Source: Phlegmacium glaucopus (Eukaryota; Basidiomycota; Agaricomycetes; Agaricales; Cortinariaceae). From it: 64,000 nt of DNA. The notes beneath the pieces were generated by a model. The model was not told the origin of the DNA and did no database searches. It saw nothing but the letters and a program-made list of their open reading frames with translations. The position numbers were made by a program, and so were the translations under genes. Numbering within the stretch: position 1 is the stretch's first letter; every line of letters begins with the position of its first letter. Shown one piece after another: positions 9,857-21,445 of this stretch. The DNA is taken from NCBI GenBank assembly GCA_015039465.1, contig MU130360.1, positions 361,958 to 425,957 of the forward strand, written 5' to 3'.

Positions 9857-12800
9857 ATGCAAGTCTCTCCCAGTCTAGATATTTACTCTATCTGTAGTGC
9901 TACGATAACGAACAATTCAATTTTTGTTCCAACCATTATCATAGGCCAGACATTGAGTAAGGAAGACATCGAAACACAAGGACTCATAGACACTGGAGCT
10001 GGAGGAAAGTTTATCGACCAGAATTACGCAAGAAAATCTGGATTCAAGATTGAAAAACTTGATGAACCACTGAAGGTCTTTAACGTGGACGGAACACCAA
10101 ACAAATGTGGAACTATCAAGACCTTTGTTGATCTTGATCTTATTATAAACGGACAACAGAAAACGGAACGACTCCTTGTCACAGGACTTGGAAAACAGAA
10201 GATCATCCTCAGATTTCCTTGGTTACAAGAAACCAACCCGGAAATTAACTGGAAAACTGGAAGTTTTTCCTGGAGAAATGAAAACATGGACACTAGCAAA
10301 CGGCGCTTCTTTAAGCGAAAAATGACAAAGGACACCTTGAAACAAGAATTCCCGAAATACCTGAAATCTTCAGTACAAGATGAAGATGATGAAGAAGAAT
10401 ATTTGAATTCTACACTGAACCCCCTCAATGACAATGAACTATCGGTACTCATCGCTTTTATAACTGGTGAAACGGACAACAACTTATGGATCAACGTGAA
10501 AACATCTGCCTCGCAAACACTTGCACAGAAATACGACAAGAAGGAAGATATCCCAGTTGAAAAACTGGTCCCAAAAGAATATCATGAATTCCTTGATGTA
10601 TTCGACAAAAAGAAAGCAGACAGATTTCCTGATGAACGGCCCTGGGATCATAAAATCAAGATGAAACCTGGATTTGAACCAAAATCCTTCAAGAACTATA
10701 ATCTCACCCCGGAAGAACAAAAAGAACTGGACAAATTCCTCAAAGAAAACCTTGAATGACGCTATATTCAAAAATCAAAATCACCGATGGCATCTCCTTT
10801 CTTCTTCGTCTCCAAGAAAGATGGAAAGTTACGACCTTGCCAAGATTACCGATATTTGAATGAACACACAGTCAAAATGCTTATCCCCTACCTTTGATCT
10901 CTGAAATTATGGACAAACTGAAAGGCGCAACTTGTTTTACCAAGTTTGATGTCCTTAGAGGTTACAACAATGTCCAGATCAAGAAAGGTGACAAGTGGAA
11001 AGCAGCATTCAAAACGAACAGAGGACTTTTTGAACCGACAGTTATGTTCTTTGGCATGTGCAACTCCCCGGCTACATTCCAGGCAATGATGGATTCAATT
11101 TTTGAAGATCTCATTGAAGGCAACTACGTCATTGTCTATATGGATGACATCTTGATTTTTGCAACATGCGAAAAAGATCTCGAAGAAATAATGAAGAAAG
11201 TTCTACAATGATTACGAGAAAATGACTTATACTTAAAACCGAAGAAATGCGAATTTAACAAGAATAAAATTGAATATCTCGGGATGATCATCGAAGAAGG
11301 CAAAGTGTCTATAGATTCTACCAAACTTAAAGGAATCAGAGACTGGCCTACACCCACTACCGTCAAAGAAGTACAATCATTCCTTGGATTTGGAAATTTC
11401 TATTGAAGATTCATCAAGAAATTCTTGGAACTCGCTGGACCTCTCAACAATCTTTTGAAGAAAAACAAGACTTTTGGATGGACACAAGAATGCCAAGACG
11501 CATTTGACACCCTGAAGAAACGATTCACTGAAGAACCCGTCCTTATGATGCCAGATCATATGAAACCTTTCCAGATTGAATGCAACACATCAAAATACGC
11601 ATCAGGTGCAGTCCTCACACAATTGGACTCAAATAGAGACAGACACCCGGTCTCTGTTATCTCAAAAACATTCTCTCCGACAGAACAAAACTATGAAATC
11701 TATGACAGAGAATTGCTTGCAATTGTTTGAGGACTTCAAGAATGGCAACACTACATTTAAGGATCCTCTCATATGATGATTATATTGTCAGATCACAAGA
11801 ACCTGACATACTATCGAGAAGCGAAGAAACTGAACCGAAGACAGGCCTGTTGGTCTCTGTTCCTCTCTGAATTCGATGTGAAACTGGTCCATTTGGCTGG
11901 CAATAAAATGATTCAATTGGACACCCTCTCCCGACGACCTGACTATTGTCCTAAAGAAGACAATGATAACAAAGACATTGTTCTACTCCCTGACAGTCTT
12001 TTCCTGAACCTCATCGATACCAATTTACAAGAACGAATTGCTTCTGCCGATGATTTAGATCTCGACGCTGCTGAAGCAATAAAATTGTTACTTGACACCG
12101 GATCTTCTACTATACAGAAGGACCTAAATGACTGGACGACCAAAGAATTTGAAGGAAAATGAGTTCTCTTTTACAAAGGGAAGAATTATATTCCTAAAGA
12201 TTTTGAACTACAATGGGACATAGTCAAAATGTTCCACAATCCCGAAACGGCTGGACACCCTGGTGAACTCGAGACTTACAATGCTGTTTGTCAACACTAC
12301 TGGTGGCCCGGACTCCGAACATTCATGAAGAACTATGTTCAAGGTTGCGGAACTTGTCAACAGTTTAAAATTGACAGAAACCCATCAAAACCCGCCTTTA
12401 TGCCTGTGGAAGGAGCGAAATCGACCCGTCCATTTGCTAATTGCTCTATGGACTTCATCACTGACTTACCACCTGCAGAAGGATACAACTCTATCTTGTC
12501 CATGGTCGACCAAGGTCTTACGAAGGGGGTAATTCTCCTACCTTGCAACAAAACGATTACCGCCGAAGAAACCACCCGACTTTTACTCAAAAATCTTTAC
12601 AAAAGATTTGGATTACCCAACCGACTATTATCTGACCAAGGACCCCAATTTGCTTCTCAATCATTTCGAGAGCTTTTGAAATTACTCGGAATCACATCCT
12701 CTCTCTTGACGGCTTATCATCCCCAAACTGATGGAGCAACTGAACGAATGAACCAAGAAATTGAAGCCTATTTATCGATTTACTGTGCTTCACACCCTGA

Positions 12801-13476
12801 AGAATGGCCAATTGCCTTGAACACTCTGGAATTTACCCACAACAACCGAAGACATGCAGACCGACTCCATACTCCTTTCAAACTCATGTTTGGAGAATCT
12901 CCTATCGTGATCCCTTTATCATTCGAACATACAAAATACCTGGCAATCGAAGATAAAATGAAGACCCTCTTAAAGAACAGAGAAGAAGCCCTTGCCGCAC
13001 ATGAACTTGCTCATACACGCATCGCAGAACAAAGACAATTGAATTTCATCCCATTCAAGAAGGGACAGAAAGTTTGGTTAGATTCACGCAACCTCAAAAT
13101 GTTGTACCACAAGAAAATGGCCCCAAAACATGAAGGACCCTTCAAAATCACAGAAGTCCTAGGACCAATTACATATGAATTACGACTCCCTACCTCATGG
13201 AAGATACACAATGTCTTCCATGCATCCTTACTTCGACTGTACAAAGAAAACGACATCTATGGTGAAAACTACACCCGACCTCCTCCTGAACTTCTAGAAG
13301 GAGAAGAAGTCTACAAAATTGAAACAATTCTCAAACACAGACGACGAGGATGAAATATCCAATACTACATCAAATGGAAAGGATATCCTATCTCCGAAGC
13401 ATCGTGGGAAAATGAAGAAGCATTTTCAGACGACGGCAACTTGTTGACAAACTACAAACAATGTCACCAACTCTAA
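9857..13476 (+). pseudogene. pol: Ty3 pol: protease, reverse transcriptase, RNase H, integrase, chromodomain
   Basis: The protease motif LIDTGAGG lies near 9985. RT blocks include [17 protein letters not shown] (about 10810-10860) and YMDD (about 11140). RNase H follows with LTQLDSN and YDRELLAI (about 11600-11730). Integrase has an H-H-C-C zinc region (HNPETAGHPG, CGTCQQF, about 12235-12365) and DDE-type blocks SMDFITD, DQGPQFAS and HPQTDGATERMNQE (12445-12755). The end is a chromodomain (YIKWKGYPISEASWE, about 13365-13410). It is inactive: TGA at 10757, 11209, 11404, 11728, 12160 and 13351, TAA at 11758, and a one-base loss near 10880 in a [14 protein letters not shown] stretch. Most stops sit where relatives have arginine, so CGA to TGA is the likely route. 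Confidence 0.92.
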
Positions 13477-13513
13477 TCAATCACAGAAGCTCAACATGCA
13501 TTATACTTCCTAT

Positions 13514-14090
13514 TGTTACATTCCGTCATACGTTACTCCGGTCCGACTCCGTCGGAGTTGTCTCCGGTAGTCCGTACTCCGTTCCAGTACTTTCCCTTGC
13601 CTCCAGATTTACTCCTTCTACGTCCAACTCCGAGACTCCTCCATATCATTCCGGCTCTTCCGATGTTACCCCAAACCCATTACCACATCTTTGCCACAAC
13701 AACTATTTCTTTGTCATCACATTCCCAAAATCAGTCAGCACACCCGCTATGGATTATTCACCCAAGAATGCAGGACCTTCCAGGAGCAGAACGCAGCATT
13801 TATATTTATATTTTATATTTCGGATGCTATTCCTTTTATATTTAAGTACTCGAAACTTGTATGTTTTCCTCAGTTCGAATATCGACTTAGTTTCCCACTC
13901 TTGGTCTTCCTCTAAGTTCTTTGCAACTTCCGGTTCCGCTCCGCTCCGTCTTACTCCGAAATCTAGGACACGAAGGTTCTGGGTAGCACAGCACATAAGC
14001 TGAGGCTAAGTCCTATCCTTTCCGTGACTCCGTTCCGGTACTCCGTCCGTTACTCCGTCCGAAACTCCGGAATAGAGTTCTCGAACTTAA
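13514..14090 (+). repeat. LTR-like segment between pol and the third frame
   Basis: Starts TGTTACATTCCG and is rich in CCG triplets (TACTCCG, GACTCCG). It has TATA-like sequence at about 13800-13845. A plausible CA end lies near 14090 (CTTAACA), but that boundary is a guess. Its left 190 bp recur at 6647-6844 and all of it at 25103-25680. It may be the right LTR of the pol-bearing element, with the third frame belonging to another element, or an internal promoter region. Confidence 0.45.
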
Positions 14091-14093
14091 CAC

Positions 14094-15030
14094 CTATGCA
14101 CACGAGTTACTCGATCTGGAGTTTTTGAAATTCATCGACCAGGTGGCGATTGTTACGACAGAGTTAGAGAATATAAAGGAGAAATTGGAAGAAGAACGAG
14201 ATAAACAGTTTGTCCTTCCTCCCTTCAACTTTGAAGTTTATAATCCTCGCATCGACAACTTCTTTTTCTTGTAATGCCTTGAGAAAACTGACTCCGTCAA
14301 CCTTGGGCGTCAGTTCCTCATCGCCCTCTTGCTCATCGACTCTCTTCTTCTCCCCCTTCCTCAAACAAAACCAACCCTCTTTCCGACATCAAATATTTCT
14401 CTCCTCAAGAACTGGATTCTATCTGTACCACACAAGAAAATCTTAATGCGATCACCGATTTACTCTGGGACCGCGCCGACCTTAATTATCGATTCTTACA
14501 CTACCACAAAACAACGAAGACCATACAAAGAATGGAAAAAGAACTCGAACGACAACAAAAAACACAACACCTTCTCTTCGACCACATGAGAGAGAACGGT
14601 CTTTCCTTGAAATTAAAACCGCTCATTCGACACCATCAACAACATCAGTGGTCTTATATCCCTTTCAAGAACACTCTCCACAAAAGACAACAATTCCTTT
14701 GACAAAAACACCATCACTGGCTTCATCGTCAGCAAAATCCGTTCCAATAGTTCCTTTCAACACAATCGTTCTTCCTGTCACCCCTCATCGCTCCATTTCA
14801 CAACTTTCTATGACATTCAAAACTGCTTCTGAAGGTGACGGCTCTAAAGACAGCCCAATTTTCATCCCCGACGACAAAGAATACGAGAAACTTCAAACAC
14901 TCGACACTATGTGAATGATTCCAAATCATTGTGTCCTTTGCAATGAAGGCGGTCATATCCTCAAATGTTGTCGACTTGCGAAGAGACTCTACAGTCTTTG
15001 AAACCAGGAGTTTTCAAGAATCTAGTGGAG
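14094..15030 (+). pseudogene. Third Ty3 frame: coiled-coil protein with terminal zinc knuckle
   Basis: One reading order gives a helical start (ELLDLEFLKFIDQVAIVTTE, about 14105-14165), a charged coil (LENIKEKLEEERDKQF), an acidic or coil region (RMEKELERQQKTQHLLFDHM, about 14530-14590), a Ser/Thr/Pro-rich part, and finally CVLCNEGGHILKCC (about 14928-14970), which looks like a zinc knuckle. Frame changes and stops divide it, including the TGA at 14912. Basidiomycete Ty3 elements often carry a further gag-like frame after pol, which is my basis for placing it in the element. Function unknown. Confidence 0.5.
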
Positions 15031-15036
15031 GGGTAA

Positions 15037-15313
15037 TGTTACAAATTCTATACACGCTGCATACATTCATTTTTCATTTCTTTTACTTAATCACACATGC
15101 GCCTTACATGCTACTTTCATTGTTTCATATACATGCTGTTACCTTACCTTTTTCATACACACATTCCACATGTGTTTTACACATGTCTACCTCATGCATT
15201 TCATTTACTCTTTTTGTATATAAATGTCTATACTCTGTACTTGATTCTGTACCTAGTCTTTAATAGACGAACCTTTACTCTACATCTCTCTCAAAGTCGA
15301 CCGCTGCTCTACA
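15037..15313 (+). repeat. Right LTR of the Ty3 element
   Basis: TGTTACAAATTC to GCTCTACA. Preceded directly by a purine-rich AGTGGAGGGG tract that fits a plus-strand priming site. Nearly identical to 26622-26898 (one change seen near the start) and close to 6845-7119. Confidence 0.8.
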
Positions 15314-15384
15314 CCGCCAAATTTATGAGAATAGTCACGTTTTGTAGTTTCATTGGGAATGTATGTCAATCCACGTGAGTCAGA

Positions 15385-15915
15385 TATGGAATCAGCTCCA
15401 TCACAGCTGAGATATTTGATGTTGGCTCAGGTGCTTGGCACATGTGCCAATGTGACATCCATGTAGCAACAAGTTCATCATGGAGGTCTCATCTCATGTA
15501 CCTGTCACATACAGAACCGGCACGATCACAGGTATTATATTTGGTGTTGGCTCAGCTGCTTGGCACATGTGCCAATGTGACATCCATGTAGCAACAAGTC
15601 CGTTATGGAGGTCTCATCTCATGCACCTGCCACATATGGAACCGGCATGAACACAGCTGAGATATTTGATGTTGGCTCAGCTGCTTGGCACATGTGCAAA
15701 TGTGACATCCATGTAGCAACAGGTCCATCATGGAGGTCTCATCTCATGCACCTGTCACATATGGAACCGGCATGATCACAGGTGAAATATTTGATGTCGG
15801 CTCAGCTGCTTGGCACATGTACAAATGTGACATCCATGTAGCAACAGGTCCATCATGGAGGTCTTGTCTCATGTCCCTGTCACATATGGAACCAGCACGA
15901 TCGCAGGTGAAGTAT
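15385..15915 (+). repeat. 125-bp minisatellite, about 4 copies
   Basis: The marker CTTGGCACATGT starts at 15434, 15559, 15684 and 15809, exactly 125 bp apart. Each unit also contains GTGACATCCATGTAGCAAC, CATGGAGGTCT and ACCGGCA. No open frame runs through it. The same block is repeated at 26970-27500. Confidence 0.9.
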
Positions 15916-15959
15916 TTGAGTCAATACATTAATAATCTAAAACTTATTATGATGATTTT

Positions 15960-18900
15960 AAATGCTGTTCGCAACCCCATTTAAGTCGGCCTCCTGCATT
16001 TCCAATCTTGTATGCTTGTTGGGCCCTGAGCCTGTCTTGTCCACTGTCGTTATTGCCTCTTGCTTCCTCTGGACTGCACGTGCTTTGGTTGCAGTCCGCT
16101 TGGCTTCCTGCATGGATCAAAGGTTCCCTGCAATTTCAATATGTTTTGCTTCCTAGTCTTGATAAAGAGGAATGGGAACAACAATGGAACGAGGTAAGGT
16201 TGCACAAAGGAGGTGTGCATTGTGAAACGCATGGGTGTTGATGACAAATTGTTCGATTGTTTTGTGTTCAATATAGGCGTTGAACAGACCAGATTCGACA
16301 CGCTCCTGCATTAATGGCTGCTTACCTGATGCAGTGCATTTTGCAAGAGGACAGTCATGCTGTACATTGTACAGGAACTCTACGCCCTGTAGATATTACT
16401 TAGAGGTTGTTATCAAATATAGAGACCAATATACATACAGTAGAGGGAATAACAATGTAGGTCATTTCTTCATGGCGTCGAGCCAGCATTGGCATTCCAA
16501 AGATTTCATGTCATGTAGAAAGAACTTTGAAAATGTCAAGTACAATGACAGCATGGTCACCTGTGGTATTTGCCAAAATTTCAACAATGCGGCCAGTTAT
16601 GAGTTCACTGTCCTAATACATAAAAAGGTATCAAGGTAAATACACCGAGATAATAACATTAAACTTACATTCAATGGCGATCTTGCAAAAATCCATGATC
16701 CTACTAAACACTTGACCCCAGAACGCGCTACAGCAAATTGGCAGGGAGTCCATTGTGAATTGGCATCTTCTAAGGAGTTAAGGGCTTTCACCCCTTGCGT
16801 CAGGAACCATGGGATATACTTTCGGCTCTTGGTCTTCTGACTTGCATCTTGCTCGAGTGGTTCCAGTCTGAAAGAACCTAAACATTGTAAGCAAACAAAG
16901 ATGTACAGTAGAAACCAGGACCTACCATTCACAAGCAGTTCTGCGCTGGTCCAACCCACAAGAGCTTGGAGTGTCAGGTGAGCATGAATAAAATTATGGA
17001 CAGAGGGCCCTGGTCGCTCCCATTCCCCATCTGCCGTTGACCACCAACCACCAGTGAGGCAATGCTTCAACACTTCTTGACCAGCCAATTGAAAGGCTAT
17101 GTCTTGACTAGGGGCAAGATGGTTTGAAAAGATAGAGCAGAACCTAAAAATGGCATTGAAACACTCAAACACCTCTGTTGCGACCCCAACAAGAGGTCCA
17201 AAATGAAGGATATCTGATTTCAAGTGCACAAGAAGGTGGAGTTTGACTTTAGACATCATTTTTGATGGATCAATCATGGCGAATAGGTCAAGCACATTTG
17301 CAGCGGCCACTTCAATGTCAGACTGCAAAAAAATCATTCAGAAAATATGAATAAAAAACGGTGCTTCAAACATACAAGATATTCTTCCATATTTCATATT
17401 TCTGGTATCCATAAGAGTGCAGCAAGTTCTCCTACTGCTCTGGTAAGAAGGAACTGAATGGTATCTACAAGATCGTAGACATGAAACACGTTGACCTGTG
17501 CAATAGTTTTAAACTGTTGTCCAATTAGTGAGTTGGCATATTGCATGATGTAATTAGCACAAATGGCATGGATGGAAAGCCCAGATCGTTCAGTTGATTG
17601 CAAACGAACCGAATATGTCTGTTTTTGACTAACTGTCCATGGAGTATGTGAGCCATGCCACAGGTATTTGACAATGCCCAGAAGAATGGTGTGAAGGATT
17701 TCCACAGGAGTATCAAGAGCAGGATCGAACCCTGTCAAAAATTCAATCAGATGGCAACTGCACTATCGTCAGGCAGGTGCTCACCATCCAATGTCAAAAA
17801 TGGATTATAAATATCACTTTTGTTTTTATGCACCCAGGTCAACAGTTCAGTCTGGATATCAACTGTAGTCCGTTCAGGGTGGTTCTTGCGCAACGTTCGA
17901 GCACAAGCTACTAGGTCATCAATCCAGAATTGGGTGTACCCATCTTTGATACCATTCTTAGTCTGCTGATTCTGTACATTATGGGCAATACCAAGACAGG
18001 CCAGTTCAACCTGGGACTTGACATCTGAGAGGATCCCTTCAGCAGAACGAGCAACACCAGCCTAGATATCTCAATGTGGTAAGTACCAGCAATGAAAAAG
18101 ATGACTTCCCACCTGAAAGAGACTATGAAACCCAATATCAGTTTCTTTAAATTGTTGTGGCCTGCCAACCAAGCATTTCCTGCATAGGTGGTTTCCATTT
18201 CCACCGATGTGGCCACAGACTTTGCTCTGAGCAGGGTTATCCCCTGGGCCACAGTTTACATAGATCTTTAACCATATTTGTGCTCCTGATGTTCCGTGAC
18301 GAACCTTCACAGGCTTCTTATGTGTTGACCTAACAATGATTTAGTCCCAGAGCTGCAATTTGATGATGTTGACATACTCAATAACCTGTTTAATACCGTG
18401 GAACTGTTCAGGAATACTAGCAACTGGTGATGTCGAAATAAAATGTGTATGGAATTCTTGTTGAAGGAATTTTTGAGGTAGGTTTTGGTGACTGATGTAG
18501 GTGTTCCAGTGTTTATTCCAGCTCTTTGATTGGTTTCCAGATACATTGTCGCCAAAGATATCTATCCAGCTGGAGTATAGGGGATCACCTTCTGCTAATG
18601 CACGGTCAGAGTTGGGCATATGTGCTGGATGTCCAGAGTTGATAGTTTGATCTGTCACTCATGAGCAGCTTTATGATGTGGAGTAATACACACAACTCAC
18701 TGTTCCATGTAGTAGGAAGCAAACCTAAGTCCCTCAGGTCTAAAAGGTTATCTTGTAGATCTGATGCCTTTATTAAGATCATATCGTTATCAACAACATT
18801 GGCGGCAAACTGCAGTGCTCGTCAACATCTTGGATTAATTGTGATTGTGAGCGGGAAACCTCGTACTTGGTTGTCAAAAGTGATGACATATGCATCTGCA

Positions 18901-20176
18901 AAGACATTTCCATTGTTATCCTCCAGCCATCACACTGGAATAATAAAACAACCATCTTTGAGGGGCACAAGTTCATCGATATAGTAGTGGCGGTCGCCAG
19001 CGTCATACATAGGGCTTAAGGTATGTTGATCAACATCCTTCCGCCATTTCTGTGCATGGTAAACCTCAGAAATAACCCCATCCAGTGGAATCACTGGATA
19101 GCGACAGATATAATCGCATACTGTGGGATTGGCCCAGTCCTAGAATAAAACAGTCGCAATTAATATAGTATAAAGACGGTCATGTCACTCACCATAGCCA
19201 CCAGGGTCCATGGATCGTTCATGGAATAAATATTCCCTTTAGGGGATTTGTGCTGCGTGGTTGGTACACCAGATGACTTCTGGAGAGAGGCCTGTACTTG
19301 ACAAAGATGATATAAAGAGGGAACATTGTGGGTGCCTGCTTCACGGAGTACCCAAAGAAATACATTCATGAGTGAGTTAGATATTCGCATCCTGGGAAGG
19401 TTGTCAAGGGTGTCAAGGAGGAACATCTATTAATATTATGGAAGGGAAAGCACATTTAGTAATTGTTCGGAGTGTTAAAGAGTCAACTTACCATTTTTGA
19501 TTCATACGATGACCAAGTATCAGGAATCTTAGGCTGGCTTGCACATCGTGACTTGTCATTAAGTAGGTCTGCCACCTCAGGCGCATTCAAGTCTATCTCC
19601 AAACATGATAAGCATTGAAATCTATTGATATAGTGAAATATACATACGTGCATTCCATAGCAACTCAGTCAGGATATTGTCTTGTTCCAGTTCATCCAGC
19701 AGTAGTTCACTGTTATTTGGGTCTTCTTCGGGGAGGAAATCTGTGCCACGCCAGAAATCAAAATTAGTGGCCTCTTGCTCCAAACGCTTCCTCTCTTCGA
19801 CTGCAGCAAGTGTAAAGTCGATTCCTGTGTCAAAGATCTCATTTGAGAAGGCATGGTTGTCCCACATTTCTTGTTCTTCCGCACTTGGTTTAGGAATGTG
19901 TGCCGGCGCTGTGACTGCAGGCTTGTTGATTGTTGAAGATAGCATAACAAAGTTGTCCATGCTCTTTTCAATTGCACTTTCTTCCCGCATGGACTGTTCT
20001 CCAGCTGTTTGAATCGATTCCTTGTGTTGTTGGGCACTGACAGCGCGAGCATGGCTGTCAGACTGTAAGTGAGAAGGCAAACTTTCTTTTTTGATCCAAT
20101 CGTGGTTTTGTCCGCGCAGCGCTTCACATACTTTGCATTGAACTTTTTTATAGTCGTCTGATAATTCTACAACTGG
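15960..20176 (-). pseudogene. Large transposon-associated protein, copy 1 (agaricomycete family)
   Basis: Multi-exon gene. The N-terminus has a CKVC...HLQSDSH zinc finger of BED/C2H2 type (about 20145-20040), then an acidic region (LPEEDPNNSELLLDELEQD). The middle has DIFGDNVSGNQSKSWNKHWN (about 18540) and a Cys/His motif CGHIGGNGNHLCRKC (about 18220-18170). Next come [20 protein letters not shown] (about 17720-17660) and IFRFCSIFSNHLAPSQD (about 17140). The C-terminus has GRIVEILA and ERVESGLF (16600-16280). A 53-nt intron (GTATGT, acceptor GTTAG, about 18380-18328) joins in frame. TGA stops lie at about 18940 and 18823. Similar large proteins are common in mushroom repeat DNA; I infer a cut-and-paste transposase but cannot fix the superfamily. 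Confidence 0.65.
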
Positions 20177-20316
20177 AAAAAGTTTACACCATCAATATGC
20201 ATATAACACAAGAAACCCACATTCAGGCAATACAGTTTTTGCCTTGCGCCCTTTGCCCATTAATAAAACAGCAGGAGATTGCACTGCCCTGTAGCTTACA
20301 GAATACAAGGGTGAGG

Positions 20317-20342
20317 AAAAAAAAAAAAAAAAAAAAAAAAAA
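20317..20342. other. Poly(A) run of 26 at the junction of two 11.6-kb direct copies
   Basis: The left copy ends in GGTGAGG, then 26 A, then the right copy begins CCAGCGGACTCC, inside the foldback element seen at 8754. The second copy ends at 31900 in GGTGAGG followed by AGGGGAGG. A real repair junction and an assembly artefact are both possible. Confidence 0.85.
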
Positions 20343-20790
20343 CCAGCGGACTCCAGAAAAGTCCGGTCAGAGTCCGGTGAGAGTCCGGTGGAAGTCCGGT
20401 GGAAGTACAAAATATGCCTGTATCCCCTCCTAACCCTCCTAACCTAAGAATGCGCTACTGCGCAGACAGAAAATATCCCCATCCCTAAATATTAATCCTA
20501 AGCCCTAAGCCTAAGCCCTAAATCTAAATATAACCCTAAGCCTAACCTCTAAATCTAAATATAACCCTAAATTCCATCAAAAGTCCGGCGGATGTCCGGT
20601 GGAAGTCCGCCGGACTGTGACCAGACATACAGTCCAGGTATTTTTCTACTTTCACCCGACTCTGACCGGACTCTGACCGGACTCTCACTGGACTCTCACT
20701 GGAATTTTACCAGAATTTTAGTGGAGTCCGCTGGACTTTTGGCAGTCCGGCGGACTCTGGCCGGACAATGTGGGGGACTGTAAAGTACAC
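20343..20790. mobile_element. Foldback element copy 2, left-truncated duplicate
   Basis: Matches 8754-9201 with the right inverted repeat and the TTTATTGTG flank preserved, but the left end is replaced by poly(A). Confidence 0.85.
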
Positions 20791-20828
20791 TTTATTGTGA
20801 TAACAATGGTAGCTACTACTGTCTCCGA

Positions 20829-21428
20829 CAGGAGAAGACCTCGATCAACGAGCACATCGCTCAATTCAAGATCTTGGTCCAGAAGAGCAGCCTCAAGGAC
20901 GAGGTTGCTATCACTGAACAATTCGAGGACTTGATCCTCCCCTCATTACGACAAAGAATCCTGACATTGGAAAAACCACCGATGACGATTGCTGGATGGT
21001 ACGAATGGGCTTCGCGCCTAGACCATCAATGGAAGAGGATGATGAACTCCTTTTCCTGAGGAAACGTGAACCAGAACAAAACTGGTGAATCAAATAAGAA
21101 CCAGAACCCACAGGGTAGGAAGTGGAACTTCCAAAAGAAAGACCTGAATGCAATGGACGTGGACGCAATGTCCATGGATGAACGAAACAATGCTATGAGG
21201 AAAGGACTTTGCTTCAAATGCAAACAGCCTGGACACCTCTCCCGAGACTGCACGAAGACGGTCTCCAACACGAACACAACGAAGAGCTGGCAGAAGAAGC
21301 CAGAAGTCCCTGAAATCAAGAAGATGAAGGGCAAAGAACTACACTCCCACATCCAAGCCTTGATGGCGAAGATGGACGATGAAGACAAAGAGGAGTTCTT
21401 CAAACAGGCCGATGACAAGGGTTTTTAA
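20829..21428 (+). pseudogene. gag: Ty3 gag C-terminal half, copy 2
   Basis: Carries the capsid part from QEKTSINEHIAQFK and the CCHC knuckle CFKCKQPGHLSRDC, with the same TGA (21057-21059) as copy 1. No N-terminal half is present in this copy because the duplication starts inside the insertion. Confidence 0.85.
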
Positions 21429-21445
21429 CCTGGAGCACTTCCTCG

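Larger units (their letters stand above)
6845..15313 (+). mobile_element. Ty3-type LTR retrotransposon, copy 1, non-functional
   Basis: Order: left LTR (6845-7119), leader, gag (7349-9839, split by an insertion), protease-RT-RNase H-integrase-chromodomain (9857-13476), an LTR-like stretch (13514 to about 14090), a third frame with a terminal zinc knuckle, a purine-rich AGTGGAGGGG tract, and the right LTR (15037-15313). The order protease, RT, RNase H, integrase identifies Ty3/Metaviridae-type retroelements, and the C-terminal chromodomain fits the chromovirus branch. Flanking bases do not show a target duplication. The frames carry many stops and frameshifts, so this copy is dead. Confidence 0.85.

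Noticed and set aside
6845..15313. Target-site duplication of the Ty3 element
   Set aside because: The bases outside the two LTRs (AGGAATG and CCGCCAAA) do not match, so none is claimed.
20317..20342. Poly(A) tail of a LINE or processed pseudogene
   Set aside because: It directly joins two large direct copies and there is no reverse-transcribed body or target duplication next to it.
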